Counted from the first letter of the stretch, positions 43,230 through 54,616 are shown. The stretch: 64,000 bases of DNA from Branchinecta lynchi (GCA_023053575.1 JAKZAP010000016.1:8428046-8492045); one strand, 5' to 3'. Notes: generated by a model not told the origin, from the sequence alone. A program made the numbers and translations.

Positions 43230-44660
43230 CTAGTTACGAGGGGGGGGGGGGGGTAAAGAAAGTTGATACGAACGTCACAAAATACCCCGCCATCCAAAAA
43301 TGCGGTTTGGACCTAGAAATAGGATATCTAGTTTCACTCAAGTCTGGGCATTTCTGGCATCGCCTTGGATCATCTAGGGTAAATGACTTTTCTTGCTTCA
43401 TTTCAACCAAATAGATCACCTCGTGTTGGTCCCTAGATGTGCCACACGATTTCCGGTACCCCCCCCCCCCCCCCCCAACTCCCCGCACGCGGCCGAAACT
43501 GGTTCGACTCCTAAATGGGTCATCTGAAGCATTTTCTCGTACCACCTATCAAGTTTCACTCCAACGAGCATTTTTTTTTTATCTCCCGGTGAATATCTTC
43601 TCCTACCGTCGTCGGATCTGGTTTGAACCCTAAAATATCTCATCTAGGGCATGTATCTTCTCTATATTCCAAGTTTCATTCAGATCGTTCAACTTGTTTG
43701 ACCCCTATGAGAGCAACATCATCTCCGGGACTCCCATCCCAACTCCCCCCCCTGTGGCTGAATACGACTCGGAAACATAAACTTCGCATCTCTGACGTCT
43801 CCTCTTCCGCTCCATCTAGTTGGACTGGAATCGGAAGATAGCCTTTCAGCAAATTTGCGGTTCCCGCTTTGCCGACCCTGCCTCCGCCAGATCCGGTCTG
43901 GATGCAAAAAGTCCCCTCCCCCCCCCCGCAGCACCCCCGATCGTGGCTGCATGTGACTCGTACCTGGTTCAGAGGCATGCTTTGGAAGCACCGCATCAGG
44001 AAGCACCGAACTCGCGGGATCACTAAAAGTCCCCCCCCCCCCCAAGTGAGCGGATCCGGTCAGGTTATGTCAATCACGTATCTAGGACTTGAGCTTGTTC
44101 TTTCCACTAAGTTTCATCCCGATCTCTCCACTCTAAGCATTTTCCCAGGTTCTCGGTTTCCCCCTCCAGCTCCCCCCAATGTCACCGGATCCGGTCTGGA
44201 TTTAAAATAGAACGACTGTGACACGAGGTCCTTCCGTATATCGTCCTAGCACATCAGGAAACACCGAACTCGCGGGATCACTACCCCCCCCCCCCCCAAA
44301 GTGTCCCTCCTCCCAACTCCAGCTCCCCCAATGTCACCGGATCCGGTCTGGATTTAAAACAGAACGACTGGGACAGGAGGTCCTTCCATATATCAAGTTT
44401 CATTAAGATCCGATCACCCGCTCGTAAGTTAAATATACAGATATTTCCTAATTTGTCCAGGTTCCCCTCCCCCCCCCCCATATGGTCGGATCGAGGAAGC
44501 GCCCATTTCTAATTTAACCTGGTCCGTTCCCTGATTTGCCTGCCAAGTACGTCCTACCTTATCTAGAAACGCACGAACTAGCAAAACCGGGACCGACAGA
44601 CTGACGGGTAGAAATTGCGATCGCTATATGGCGCTTGGCCGGAGGGCAAGTGCCATAAAA
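43230..44660 (-). repeat. family A copy, long, with poly-C/poly-G runs
   Basis: Units contain GTTTCACTCCAACGAGCA, AGTTTCATTCAGATCG, CCGGATCCGGTCTGGATTTA and C-runs up to 18 bases (near 43,460). A G-run of 14 is at about 43,240. The right end is the family hairpin (TATATGGCGCTTGGCC ... AAGTGCCATAAAAA) at 44,625-44,660. Confidence 0.72.
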
Positions 44661-44774
44661 AGGTTACCGTTTCAGAATCCTTGGCAACTTATTGCCAAAC
44701 AGCTAATCAGGTGAGAAAGGTTACCGTTTCAGAATCCTTGGCAACTTATTGCCAAACAGCTAATCAGGTGAGAA
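44661..44774. repeat. perfect 57-bp tandem duplication
   Basis: A 57-bp unit starting AGGTTACCGTTTCAGAATCC and ending ATCAGGTGAGAA occurs twice with no difference (44,661-44,717 and 44,718-44,774). It forms the junction between a family A end and a family B segment. Perfect identity suggests a recent event or an assembly artefact. Confidence 0.9.
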
Positions 44775-45110
44775 AACCAAGTACAGATATGGATTCAACC
44801 AGGATGTTTACTCCAATATCACATCTGTAATGGACTTCAGAAAGGTCCTTTACTTCAACCAAACTCTTCGTCTTTTAGCACCATTCCCGGCGAACTGCAT
44901 GCAGAGCAAAAAAAATAGTAACATTGAGAGGAGAACCTTTCGATCCAAATTTTCACCATACGAAGTCTGAACAACATATCTCAACTCCTTCGACCCTCCG
45001 AGACAACGGACTACAGACTGCCATGACTAAACCCAAAGAATATGTACGCTAGGCATAAATAGTCTTTGGTTAAACCCAAGAAATACTGCACATACAAGCG
45101 ACTGGAGTCA
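44775..45110 (-). repeat. family B fragment
   Basis: Phrases AACCAAGTACAGATATGGAT, TTCAACCAGGATGTTTAC and the degenerate CGGCGAACTGCATGC segment resemble the first units of inverted family B copies. Both GGGATCCC borders are missing. Confidence 0.5.
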
Positions 45111-45164
45111 CTATCCCTCCGGTGTCCATAAATTAAAACAAAAGCTACGAGCTAATTATGGCAC

Positions 45165-46085
45165 TTGTTACGAGTAGGTGGTGTTAGAAGCGAGAAACTG
45201 AATCTGAGCGTTTTTCGTGGAATTTCGTTACCCCTCCCCACTGTGCTCAGATCCAGTCCAGACCCTAAAATATGTCATCTAAGGCAGACAATCTCTCTAC
45301 TTTCCAAGTACCGTTCAAATCCCTTCCCTCGTTTAACCCCTAAGCGAGCCACAACATTTCGGGGACTTCCCCCTACTGTGGCCGAATACGACTCGGACAC
45401 ATACTAACATCTCTTCTTCCCGCCCATCAAGTTTAAGTCGAATCGGAGCATATCTGCAAATTTCCAGTTCCCACTTCATCCTCCTCCTACCTTGGTCGGA
45501 TCCGGCTCAGACGCCAAATGACAAATCTAGGCCGCATAAACTTGGTACTGCCCAAGTAGTTACATTTCATTCTGCCCATCCGTTTGGTTTTTGTGCATGT
45601 CACGAAGTCCCCGCACCCCCAGCCATGGCGCATGGGCTCGTACACATGCTTTGCATATCTTGGTCATCAGTCCTTATCACCCATAAAGTTTCACTTGAAT
45701 CGGACCATTTTTTCGCAACCAACGGAAGTCAGTAATTTCAGGATCCCCCCTCCCTCTAATCCCCGAAAAATGGTCGGATCCGGGAACGGAAGTCTTCCTA
45801 GGGCATTGTGTCGGGTCCTTAAGTCTAGTTGGTCGGGTCACTAATATCCTAGTTTTATCGTCCTTAGCACATCTGGAAGTATCCTATCTCACGATCACCG
45901 GAATTACGGGAAATCAACTCCAATTCCCCCCGAAGAGCCCTGACATGATCTGGTTCTGTCAAGAACGTATCTAATGCTTATGCTTGTTCTTCGCACGAAA
46001 TTCCATTTCGATCCCTCGACACTAAGCGCTTCTCAAAAATGCCGTTGCCCCCTTCCAGCTCCCCCCAAGTATCGGATCCAGCCCA
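45165..46085 (-). repeat. family A copy
   Basis: Phrases CTCAGATCCAGTCCAGACCC, TAAAGTTTCACTTGAATCGG, GAAAAATGGTCGGATCC and TTCGCACGAAATTCCATTTC recur in order. The hairpin terminus is not seen. Confidence 0.62.
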
Positions 46086-46089
46086 GAAT

Positions 46090-46565
46090 TGCCCAGTAAA
46101 TGCTGGTTGGGAGTTTGAAAATAACTAAACTGATTGCAATCCACTTTTTATTTATCATCAGTATGTTCGAAAATTGCAACAGCATGTCTCTTCACCCAAT
46201 ATTGACTATATCACTGGGTTTTAAAATTTTATGCTAAATTCCGGATTCCGGGCGAACTACATATCTGGCGAAAAAATAACTTTCATATTCGGACTGTCAC
46301 CTAACATATCAATCGACTCTCATTAGCTTTTAAAAAATACTTATTTTCGCTCCTAATTTTATACTATTTTTTTCTACAGCTTTGGGGCCCATCTACGAAC
46401 TTGATCTGTCCTATACCCCTTACTCAAAGATCCTCACACCAAATTTCATCAAAATATCTCATTGCCTTAGCGAGTGTTTGTTTTAACAGATGGATGGACA
46501 AACAGACAAACATTTACTAAGTCACAGGTATTCCTCCACTTGCGTTCTGGGATCTCAAAAAAGAA
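46090..46565 (-). repeat. family B right part
   Basis: The segment carries CGGATTCCGGGCGAACTACA, TCTACGAACTTGATC, CACACCAAATTTCATCAAAA and ends at GCGTTCTGGGATCTCAAAA, a decayed GGGATCCC border. It stops 30 bp before DNAJA exon 1. Confidence 0.62.
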
Positions 46566-46595
46566 AATAAAGGAATTTTTCTATCTTTTACTCAC

Positions 46596-46727
46596 CTTTT
46601 CTCCTTCATTTGGGTTCTTATCAGGATGATACTTCAAAGCGAGCTTCCTGTAAGCTTTCTTCAATTCATCTTGTGTGCAACCTGGGCCAAGACCCAAAAT
46701 ATCATACAAAGCTGTCTCCTTGGGCAT
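46596..46727 (-). CDS. DNAJA1: DNAJA1-like co-chaperone, first coding exon (J domain)
   Basis: DNAJA proteins stimulate the Hsp70 ATPase and hand over unfolded clients in the cytosol. This exon encodes 44 residues, [20 protein letters not shown] then [20 protein letters not shown] then EGEK, with the Hsp70-activating HPD at residues 34-36. The ATG (46,727) aligns with the start of human DNAJA1 (MVKETTYYDVLG) and is the only suitable start. A pyrimidine tract and TTCAG end three bases upstream of the ATG, so the 5' UTR is probably spliced. The seven coding exons (46,596-46,727; 42,626-42,926; 38,443-38,627; 36,155-36,309; 33,814-33,935; 30,151-30,316; 28,389-28,554) sum to 1,227 bp, giving 408 residues in a single frame. 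The zinc-finger and linker resemble DNAJA1/4; true orthology to one vertebrate paralogue is not implied. Confidence 0.95.
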
Positions 46728-49700
46728 GGTCTGAACAAAAAAAGAACAAGATTTAAGTGCTAGCCTGCTTTCCTATGCTTACAACTCTGTAATTTGTCAA
46801 GAGTACAACCGACAACTCTCTCCTTGCCGATAAGTATTCCAGACCGTGCTCCAGCAATGTTTTGTAAGAAAGCCTTTCACATACATAAGTGATATAGAGG
46901 TAATATGAGCATAAAGAGGCCTTAGTTAGTGTCATTGACTGATAGCAGCATCATGGTGTGTTTGTTCAGTCCAGGCTGACTACAAATCATGTTAGCTGGC
47001 ACTGAACAGATGCTCAACTGAGATTTATACCAATTTACACCAATGCTATTTTGGCCCCACACAGCACACTCAAATGTTCAAGCTCTAATAGGACTCCCAC
47101 ATGACTTCCCCAATTAGCTCTGATTTAGCTCCACCAAAAACCAGATCATAGTTTCAAGTGCTTCTGAGATTTCTTTCACCAAAATTGTGCAGACCACCCA
47201 TCAGCCTGAAAATGCCCAATACAAATACACTATTGAGCTGTATTTACTGAGCAACAAGAATAATATACTTGCTAATAATCATAGTGTCATAACTTTACGA
47301 AAAATTAAATAACTTTGCATTGACCCTGACAGCCCCAAAAACATGATAAATGTTTACCTGTTATACAAAATAATTACACCTTTGTCACAGCATTTTTTGT
47401 TTATTCATTTGTCACCCATCATTTCAAAGAGAAAATGAATGGAGTGCAAAAGAGGAAAAGAAAACAGAACAAAAGAAAAAATTATAATTTCATACAAAAA
47501 AATCAACAATTACAACTGAAAATTCTCTGACTTCTCTGAGCTTGCTCAGAGATCTTATTTATTTCGGTTTCATCATTGGTCAGTCAACAATTATAGACAA
47601 TTTGTTAGTCAGGTTAGAAATAGCAAGCTCAGGGCTTCATATGTGAACAAACTGTTAATATCAAGAAGTTACAAAATTCTAATTGCATATCTGCTGTTCT
47701 TATTACTCAAATATATAGTGGTACTAGGTGCTATTAGACAGCAGGGAGCAGGCAGGGAGTTGAGCAAAAACTTCTAACCTGGTTACATTCCCTCTCTCCA
47801 CAATTCTCATCACCATCCATCACACCATACTGCACCATACTTAAAGAGTTTCATATCAGGCTAGCCCAGGCACAGCAGAGGGCTAGCCTGAGCCTCTAAA
47901 GCCCCTCCCCCCCCCCCAAAAAAAAGAAGATCTGAAGCATGGTAATTTACTGATATACAGGCAACCTCAAATTTATCCAACCTCGACCCTGACCTAAAGA
48001 GACTGAAAGGAAATAACAAACTGCAGTCCTACCCAGTCCTCTGAACAGATCAAGGTCCTAACTGTCAATAAGGAAACCCTGAATGACCTAGGACCACCTA
48101 GCTTGCACGTAGCAGCCACATAGGACCTGTTTTAGACTGTACAGAAGTTTCCTTGTAGGGTACGAGCGGCAGTATGCGGACAACAGATAAACAAAGGCAC
48201 TACATTAACCAGTTCTTACTAGCGCCCGGCCAAGAGTTAATCTCGGGCACTTGGTTTAAGCTACATGATTTTTCTTCCTTGTGAAGTAATTTTAAATATT
48301 GTGCCTCGTATATTCTTTTCTTACGCTGAAGCTCAACATCTGTCCACTATCGCCGTCATCAGCAGCACAAACCACCAGAAGTGTCAAAACCAAAATGAAG
48401 CCGCCTGAGTTTATGTGTGACTACCCGTGATTATCTGAGCACAAAAAGGACCACCCATGAATATAGTTTTGGGCAGAATATGTGAAAATCAAGTGGAGTA
48501 TTCTTGTTTGGCAACAATGGTGTCAAGAAACGGCAAAAAGAAGCGTGATTTTCAAACAAATTTTTTAATACATAAACGAGATCTGTGAGTTCAGTGGTTT
48601 AGTTTTTAAGGTGATTCAGAGCTAAGTGAGGAGTTAACTACCCGACTACCGCCACTCGTACCCTAAGATTTGCAGGGCAAGATCAAGGTTATACAAATTC
48701 GAGGTTGAATACCCCTTCTGTGGGCTGTAACAAATTTATAATAAGCTGATTGTAACGGACCAAGATGAAACAAAAGCTGCATTCGATTCAGCCTTGTCCC
48801 GTCCTGTCAGCCAAATGCCGTTTTATTTAACTGTCAGCTGACAATTGTCAGTGCCCTGTCAGACAGGACGGCATGAATGATGACATGCTCTTGGAGCAAG
48901 TTTTGGTCCTGTCAATGGTAGATTTCTCGACAGAGTTTACGTGTGATGCTTGTCCGCTGAGTCATTGACCAGACAGGGCTAAAATAAAACGGGTTTAAAC
49001 CATGACAAGGAAGAAGATAGGACCGAGACAGGGAGAAAGATGTTTTTGAATGTAGCCAACACAAAGAGCCAAACTATGTAAAACTATGTAGGCCAGATGA
49101 GGCTAAAAGCAAGTGTCAATAAGCTGAAGTTGTTGTCAGCTTGGCTTTGAAGCTGAGATCATTCTGACACTTACTACAGGCATGAAGAAAATCCAAAGGT
49201 ACTGTGCTTATCCTCCAAGTTCACTAGGGTTGATAAGACAGAACTAACCTTCTTACAGTACTTTCCTAGTTAGTGCGTACCTCTTTCTTCCAGTGGTAGC
49301 CCAGAAATTTCCAGAGAATTATTTTCGTCTGTTCTTCTGCTTCTTCCTTTATCGATTTCACATCGTGACACGTCTATAAGATTGAAGTATAAGAGTTCGC
49401 AAAAAGTAATAATGTCATGCAGAGTCGGTGCAGGGAAAGTGGACACCCAGGGGAGGGGACACCTCTAGTTGGATTAGAAAATTTATGTACAAATATACAA
49501 AATATAAATACCAATCATACATATACACCTCGTGGTCACTAGCCAACTAGTTGGCTACTGTAAGAAATTTCGTATCGGAAACTAGTTAGCTAAACTACCG
49601 TAGTTAGTTTCGAGGCCTCGGATTGGCCGATGGAAATCAGTTGGTTGAGGTTGCTTTTTGAAACTATAGTCTCAGAATCTTTTAACAGTGTGTATTTGTT

Positions 49701-50212
49701 TTTGGCAAGTAACAGCCTGTTTGCAAGTTCCTTACTACTTGTGAAAAAGGTTTGTGCGATCCGCTGACGTACCGTCCTGTCTGCCAAGTTTTTCCGTCTG
49801 TGGTTTACTGTAGTTGCGATTTTTATCTTGATCCTCCTATTTCGCATTTACGCGGGTATTTTTCCCTTCAAAAGCAACAAATCCCCGGGTATTTTGGACT
49901 TCAATCTAGCAAAATTTTTACCCCGGTATTTGTTTGTCGAAGGGTATTCTTCGACGCCAGCAACAACAAAATCGGATTTCCGAGCAATAATTTGGATATG
50001 ACGTGATCTGGACGTGATCCAAATTGACACATATTGCCACATATTGGTGTCGACTGTAGAGAGATATCCTGAGCTTTACAACCTTGGAATTTATCGCCAC
50101 ATGACAGCACTCTCCAGTCTCCACTATAGAGATGGCCAATTTTCCTTTTTTTACGTTTTTGTCATATTCAAGAACTGGGACAGCTTCGCAATACACTATA
50201 TGACTTAATGGT
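46728..50212. other. DNAJA1 upstream region: leader intron, probable promoter, intergenic DNA
   Basis: GTTCAG ends just before the ACC of ACCATG, so an unlocated 5' UTR exon and the promoter should lie to the right. No TATA box or convincing heat-shock element array was identified. This is the least repeat-dense part of the window; only the family H copy at 48,775-49,045 was recognised. Confidence 0.5.
48775..49045. repeat. family H palindromic repeat copy
   Basis: AAAGCTGCATTCGATTCAGC lies at the left and TGTTTTTGAATGTAGCCAAC at the right. The middle reads GATGCTTGTCCGCTGAGTCA and AAAACGGGTTTAAACCATGA, as in 18,200-18,385. An extra inner palindrome, AACTGTCAGCTGACAATTG, is present. Confidence 0.6.
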
Positions 50213-50452
50213 CCATTTACACACTGCGTAAAATCCGAGCGTATTTACGCACGTTTTGAGCTTGAAAAGATTTCTAGCAATACGGACGTATTTCAGAAAT
50301 CGGTCTGTTTTGTATCTAAATACGTCCGTATTGCTAGAGATCTTTTCAAGCTCAAAACGTGTGTAAAATCCGCTCGGATTTAAAAATACGCTCGGAATTC
50401 AAAATACGCTCGGATTTCAAAATACGCTCTGATTTTACGCGGTGTATAAGTG
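50213..50452. mobile_element. fold-back element, about 240 bp
   Basis: The outer ends carry CACTGCGTAAAATCCGAGCG and GATTTTACGCGGTG. Inner arms ACGTTTTGAGCTTGAAAAGA and TCTTTTCAAGCTCAAAACGT are exact complements, and AATACGGACGTATTT pairs with AAATACGTCCGTATT. One side also has three copies of an AAAATACGCTCGGATTT-like 17-bp unit. TA at each edge hints at a TA target. Confidence 0.75.
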
Positions 50453-50454
50453 AG

Positions 50455-51840
50455 TAATTTATTTATGACCCGCCATTTTCAGAAAGCGGAGTAAATGAAG
50501 AAAATAAATAAAACACATAAACATACACAAAAGACACTTAATTTCAATCGCCGGCGAGGAAGCAGTGTAGAAAGTCGTGCGCTGGTTGGGTTCTGTTGTC
50601 AATGATTTTTTATAGTGACGAAGAAACATCCAAAAGGTTAACACTTGCATCTTGAATTTTGAACTTCTCCGTCAAAGTATGGTTATAGCATAATTTCGAC
50701 AGGAGGAGCAGGTGCTTTGCATATTTAAAATAACATGATCTCATCTGTTTGATCTCCTTCTTTCGCAGAACATGAGTGACACCCGAACGAAATAGTATAG
50801 AAGGAGGGCAAAAAGTGCTGTGCAATTTTCCCAAAGCTTTACGATTATAGCGGCCCCGGTTCGGAACATTGCGCCCATAGGCGGTACTGATTGATCTGGA
50901 AACTTCTTGAACAACCGAAGAGCAAAATTTTGACAACGGGAATTTGAATGTTATGCCAAGCCATCGTATAGATTCTGTTGATTTGACGACAAAAGATCCA
51001 AGAGAGATAGAAGCTTTAGATGCATTCAAACGATTTGACGAAGGGTTGAAATGCAGATACTCACATTTTGAGAGGTTAACTTCAAGGCCGATTTTGAGAA
51101 GTTCCGACGACAGCTTACATACATTTTTGGTGAGTGTTGATCGGGTACGGCTTCCTAAGAGCAAGACGTCCGCGTAAGCTATGTAGCTGAATCACGGTCT
51201 TTATAAAAGTAAGCAGGGTGTAAAGAATTGAGACAAGAAGATATGGCCGATTTGAAAATGTAGGGAGATAAGACTCCCCCTTGGCGAACACCAGTTCGGA
51301 CAGGAATAATCTCTGACAAGCTGCCTTGCCATTTAAACCTTACTGAGGAATGACCATACACAAATTTTAACAGACTGACAACAGACAGATTAACTCCAGA
51401 AGTAATGAGAGAGAAGACCTGAGAATGCGTTACATTGTCAGACGGACCAGCCTATCTATAAAACATATATGAATAGCAGACTTCTCGCGGGTAGCCTTCT
51501 TCATCATTTTTGTTAATATGTGATGAGCGTGCGCAGAATTGGCGCTCGAACGGAATCCTAGCTGCATTGAACCAAAACGACATTTTTCAATTAATTGTGG
51601 AAGAAGGACGTATTCCAGGATTTTGCTTATGGTACAAGAAACTGTAATTGGCCGATAGCTTTTGCAAAGGTCTGTGTCTTTAACTCGCTTAATCACCTAT
51701 GTTACAGTACCCGAGAGGAAACTATTCGGAACCAAACCCTGGCATAAACAAATTTGAAGGACACTCAATTTTGAAAAAATCGGCACTAAGGCCATCAGAA
51801 TCTGTGGTGTAAGTAAGAATCTTATGGTGTAAACCCACCA
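50455..51840 (-). mobile_element. LINE reverse transcriptase remnant, minus strand
   Basis: Reading from 51,840 leftward across frameshifts, the motifs occur in order: LCQGLVPNSFLSG, SYRPITVSCTISKILEYVLL, LGFRSSANSAHAHHIL, VRTGVRQGGVLSPYIF, IAYADVLLLGS, CKLSSELLKIGLEVNLSKCE and IRWLGITF, then the thumb with YFKYAKHLLLLSK. The catalytic motif reads YADV (51,165-51,176) instead of YADD. Several stops and frameshifts are present, so it is dead. The 3' UTR closes at about 50,460 with GGCGGGTCATAAATAAATT. The 5' half (endonuclease and ORF1) is absent. Confidence 0.85.
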
Positions 51841-52015
51841 TAAGTCCAAAACACGCCAGTGATTCTCAGGAAGAGGGAATAAACGTGTCCGCAACGACTC
51901 TAACTCAATGACTCAAATCCTGGGTCAGCGCAGCTGTGACACCGTTTCTTCCTCTCTTCCGCAGGTACGCGGAGATTCTGCATCAGAAGGGAGAGATAGT
52001 CATCAAGAGTATTCT
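51838..52015. repeat. repeat shared with 4845-5060
   Basis: TAAGTCCAAAACACGCCAG, AACTCAATGACTCAAATCC and CAGCTGTGACACCGTTTC follow in the same order as in the ACTR6 intron copy. It abuts the truncated end of the LINE remnant at 50.5-51.8 kb, so it may belong to the same element or to an older insertion. Confidence 0.55.
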
Positions 52016-52560
52016 GCAGGATAGAGAATTCGCTTCGGTATAGTCAATTCTCGATTCTCTTTGTCCGTTCTCCTTCCTGACTGGTCAACTAAGGGCGGAT
52101 TTTTAATCCATAGAAACAGGTATTAAGGGGTGCGGCTAAATCAGTGTTTTTGTCAATTGCCAGTGTGAGAGAATCGAGAATTGACAAGTGAGAACGGAGA
52201 ATTCAGAGCAAAAAACAACTTGTCTTTCGGTCTATTGTGTACGCTCAGTCCTGACGATTCTCCAGCCGAATAGTCGCTCGCATAGCGGCCAGAAGGGGCC
52301 GGCAGATACTGCTCGACTGGGATTTCTCACCCGAATCAAGAAATCTCGATATTTACCCTGCTCACACAAAGTTTCCATCTAGAAAGAATTTTTTTTAGAC
52401 CCGATTAGTCCCTTATCTTTTTTTAATTATTATTTTTTTTTTTGAGCATTTATATTGTTGAAAGCTCAGTATATGTTTTCCTTTTATGTGTCTGTAATTC
52501 GCTATTTCCCTCTTCTTAAGTGCGTAAATAAAATTTCATCATCATCATCACCAAAGTGTG
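52016..52560 (+). other. intergenic sequence ending in a LINE-like 3' tail
   Basis: At 52,525-52,552 AATAAAATTTCATCATCATC is a 3' tail of the type A-A-T-A-A-A plus trinucleotide repeat; a complementary tail (GATGATGATGACGAAATTTT) is at 31,056-31,075. No coding region was recognised upstream of it. Confidence 0.4.
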
Positions 52561-52669
52561 TCGCAGGGCAGTCTAAGGGGACAGTTTCTAAGTACACTAG
52601 ATTTCCCACTCTATGCACAGATTAGTGCACGTGAAGAATCGAAGCTTTTTTGAGAAGTAAACTGCAAGA

Positions 52670-52775
52670 CAAAAGGGCTCCTCAGACGATATCTGAACCC
52701 ACGACATCCGGCTTACACGGCCAATCCTCTACCACTTAGCTACTGGTCTACCAGTGAGCTACATAGCGGCTTGTG
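52670..52775 (-). mobile_element. tRNA-derived SINE fragment
   Basis: On the minus strand an A-box-like TAGCTAAGTGG (52,732-52,742) is followed by TAGAGGATTGGCCGTGTAAG and a B-box-like GGTTCAGATAT (52,689-52,699). Their spacing fits a tRNA head. The cloverleaf is imperfect and a second A-box-like TAGCTCACTGG precedes it, so this is a SINE relic rather than a tRNA gene. Confidence 0.6.
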
Positions 52776-52830
52776 AACTCAATTCACGAACCACTCCAGT
52801 AGTGAAGATAGAAGCTGCTACGTAACAAGT

Positions 52831-52836
52831 TTTATT
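52831..52836 (-). other. candidate polyadenylation signal of the collagen gene
   Basis: AATAAA on the minus strand, 177 bp beyond the collagen stop codon. Cleavage would be expected 10-30 bp further left (about 52,800-52,820). This would make a 3' UTR of roughly 200 bp. Confidence 0.55.
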
Positions 52837-53013
52837 CCGGGCCCATTTCAATATAAAGCTATCAACAGTAAGGCACAAAAGTTTTCACTCTACTTAAGCT
52901 CGACAAAAGGGGGTCTACTTTAAAGCTGATCTTCTGGGCAGTGTTCAGTATTTTCCTGTCACACTCATACAACGGGTCATTCACTACCTCACTGAGTATT
53001 TTAAAATAATATT

Positions 53014-53160
53014 TTATACGAAACAAGCCATTCCTAATTCGATTGAGAACTGTTGGTTGTCTTCTCCGATGTCACTAACAGCAACATCAACAAATGGTAG
53101 ACGGTTAGCACGATCTGTTTCGAAGTTGAGGACAGTCTTGGCCCATTTGTCGGCGCGATG
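53014..53160 (-). CDS. fibrillar collagen, last exon (end of C-propeptide)
   Basis: The exon encodes HRADKWAKTVLNFETDRANR, LPFVDVAVSDIGEDNQQFSI and ELGMACFV before TAA. Vertebrate fibrillar procollagens end with a KTVIEYKT-like block, RLPIIDVAPLDVG, and GPVCFL. The terminal Cys is the eighth of the COLFI domain and normally pairs with the fifth. The acceptor is CTTTTCAG, phase 0, directly continuing the VDDCK end of the 54,617 exon. Confidence 0.94.
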   Translation of the reverse strand, partial: HRADKWAKTVLNFETDRANRLPFVDVAVSDIGEDNQQFSIELGMACFV

Positions 53161-53689
53161 CTGAAAAGAAGAAAGGATGAATTTATTTTTAAAAATTGAC
53201 GTTACGTGCTGGCACCGTACGCTTGGAGATACACGCGTGGGAATACCGTTTACGGGGGAAAATCGGTACCGGATGTGGACTTAATCGTGAATCCCACGAA
53301 TCCAGAGGCAACTGATCATAAGTAAACTGTAACGATCGTAACAGTCGCTCAACGAAAATATTAAGTGGGAGGAGCCAATTCACTTATAACGGCGGGATCA
53401 GGAATGGCAATAATAACAAGAATAGTAACGGTCGTAACTAATAATAAGTCGCTGGAACGCTACCTGAGTCAACAATTAGCAGAGTCAGTGTCAACAGCCA
53501 ACAAACAAAGAATAACCACCGCGAAGGAGGTGTCTTCCCAGCTTATTCCCTAAGCCCCTACAGGCGATTGACTCCTGTCGCTGGCGTCATCTATACTGTA
53601 GTGTATGATCTATCTGGGCTGTTACTAAGCGCCCAGACGGCATGGCGGATGTAATCCACCTTTACACGGCGCAAGATAAGACACATACT

Positions 53690-53830
53690 CCTTGAGCCCA
53701 AGCTGACTTTGTTGAATATATTCAACGATGGATACAAACGGAAACGTCAGCTACATATGCGTTGGCGGCAACATTTCGGCCGTTCTTGGCAAGTGTCCTC
53801 GTCAGGCTGTCGACTATTAGGGATAACGTT
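53690..53830 (-). repeat. partial inverted copy of the 4400-4530 repeat
   Basis: On the minus strand GAGGACACTTGCCAAGAACG, GCCGAAATGTTGC and CATATGTAGCTGACG follow the order of the plus-strand copies. It lies in the last collagen intron. Confidence 0.4.
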
Positions 53831-53957
53831 GGCAAACGAAAGAATGACAGGTTAATTTCTTCCGTTCTGCGACAGCACATGTCGTGAATCCCCTTCACGT
53901 GTCATTGTACCTTCTTGTAATCACCGCGTTCGTAATCATGCTTTCGCCTTAAACCAG

Positions 53958-54175
53958 AGCCTCGTTTTTGTTGCATGCTGCAGGTCCACTTCTCGACCGA
54001 TTCTGGACTGATTCTTTCTACATCCATTTTTGCACTGCAGTGCTTCCGAGGAAGACGGCAGCGCTTCTCTAGAATCACAGACTTGCTCACCGACCAAGTC
54101 CGTGCTTCCCTGCAAGGTACTGCAGCTGCCGCTTCAACCAAGAAGAAAGTGAATCCAAAAACGGATACTGAGCAA
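53958..54175. mobile_element. family C element, truncated at its right end
   Basis: It starts with CAG followed by AGCCTCGTTTTTGTTGCA at 53,958 and keeps TGCAGGTCCACTTCTCG, GCACTGCAGTGCTTCCGAGG and GAAGAAAGTGAATCCAAAAA. The terminal right arm is missing. It lies in the last collagen intron. Confidence 0.8.
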
Positions 54176-54616
54176 AAGCAAAAGCCGCCAACGAATTATG
54201 TTCTTTCTCGCGCAGCTAAGCGAATTCATTTCGTAGACACAACTGGCAGCGAATACGTGAACGAATTCGCCAGGACTAGATACGTATACGTGGATCTTCT
54301 ACGTAGGACTAGAATGAAAATAGGGGGAAAAGTCAGTTTTATGGTTATATACTCTATATATGGTTATATACTCTGCTTTGGCCAGGTTGATGATTGACTT
54401 GCTGAATTTCCTCAGCGCGAACTGAGGCGACGCGAAAATAATTCGACTTGGAGTCGAAGCGAAGCGATTTTTTTCCGATAGCGACATCAAATTCGCCTAG
54501 GCGAACGCGAATTCGCGTTCTGTGGGCACTATTTTAATGAAAAAGAACCCAACTTTTCGATTAAGCCGTCTTATGATCGAATCGTTCACATAACGAAAAA
54601 GACCTTTATAACTTAC

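Noticed and set aside
52670..52775. A functional tRNA gene
   Set aside because: The acceptor stem and anticodon arm do not pair properly and the B box is altered.
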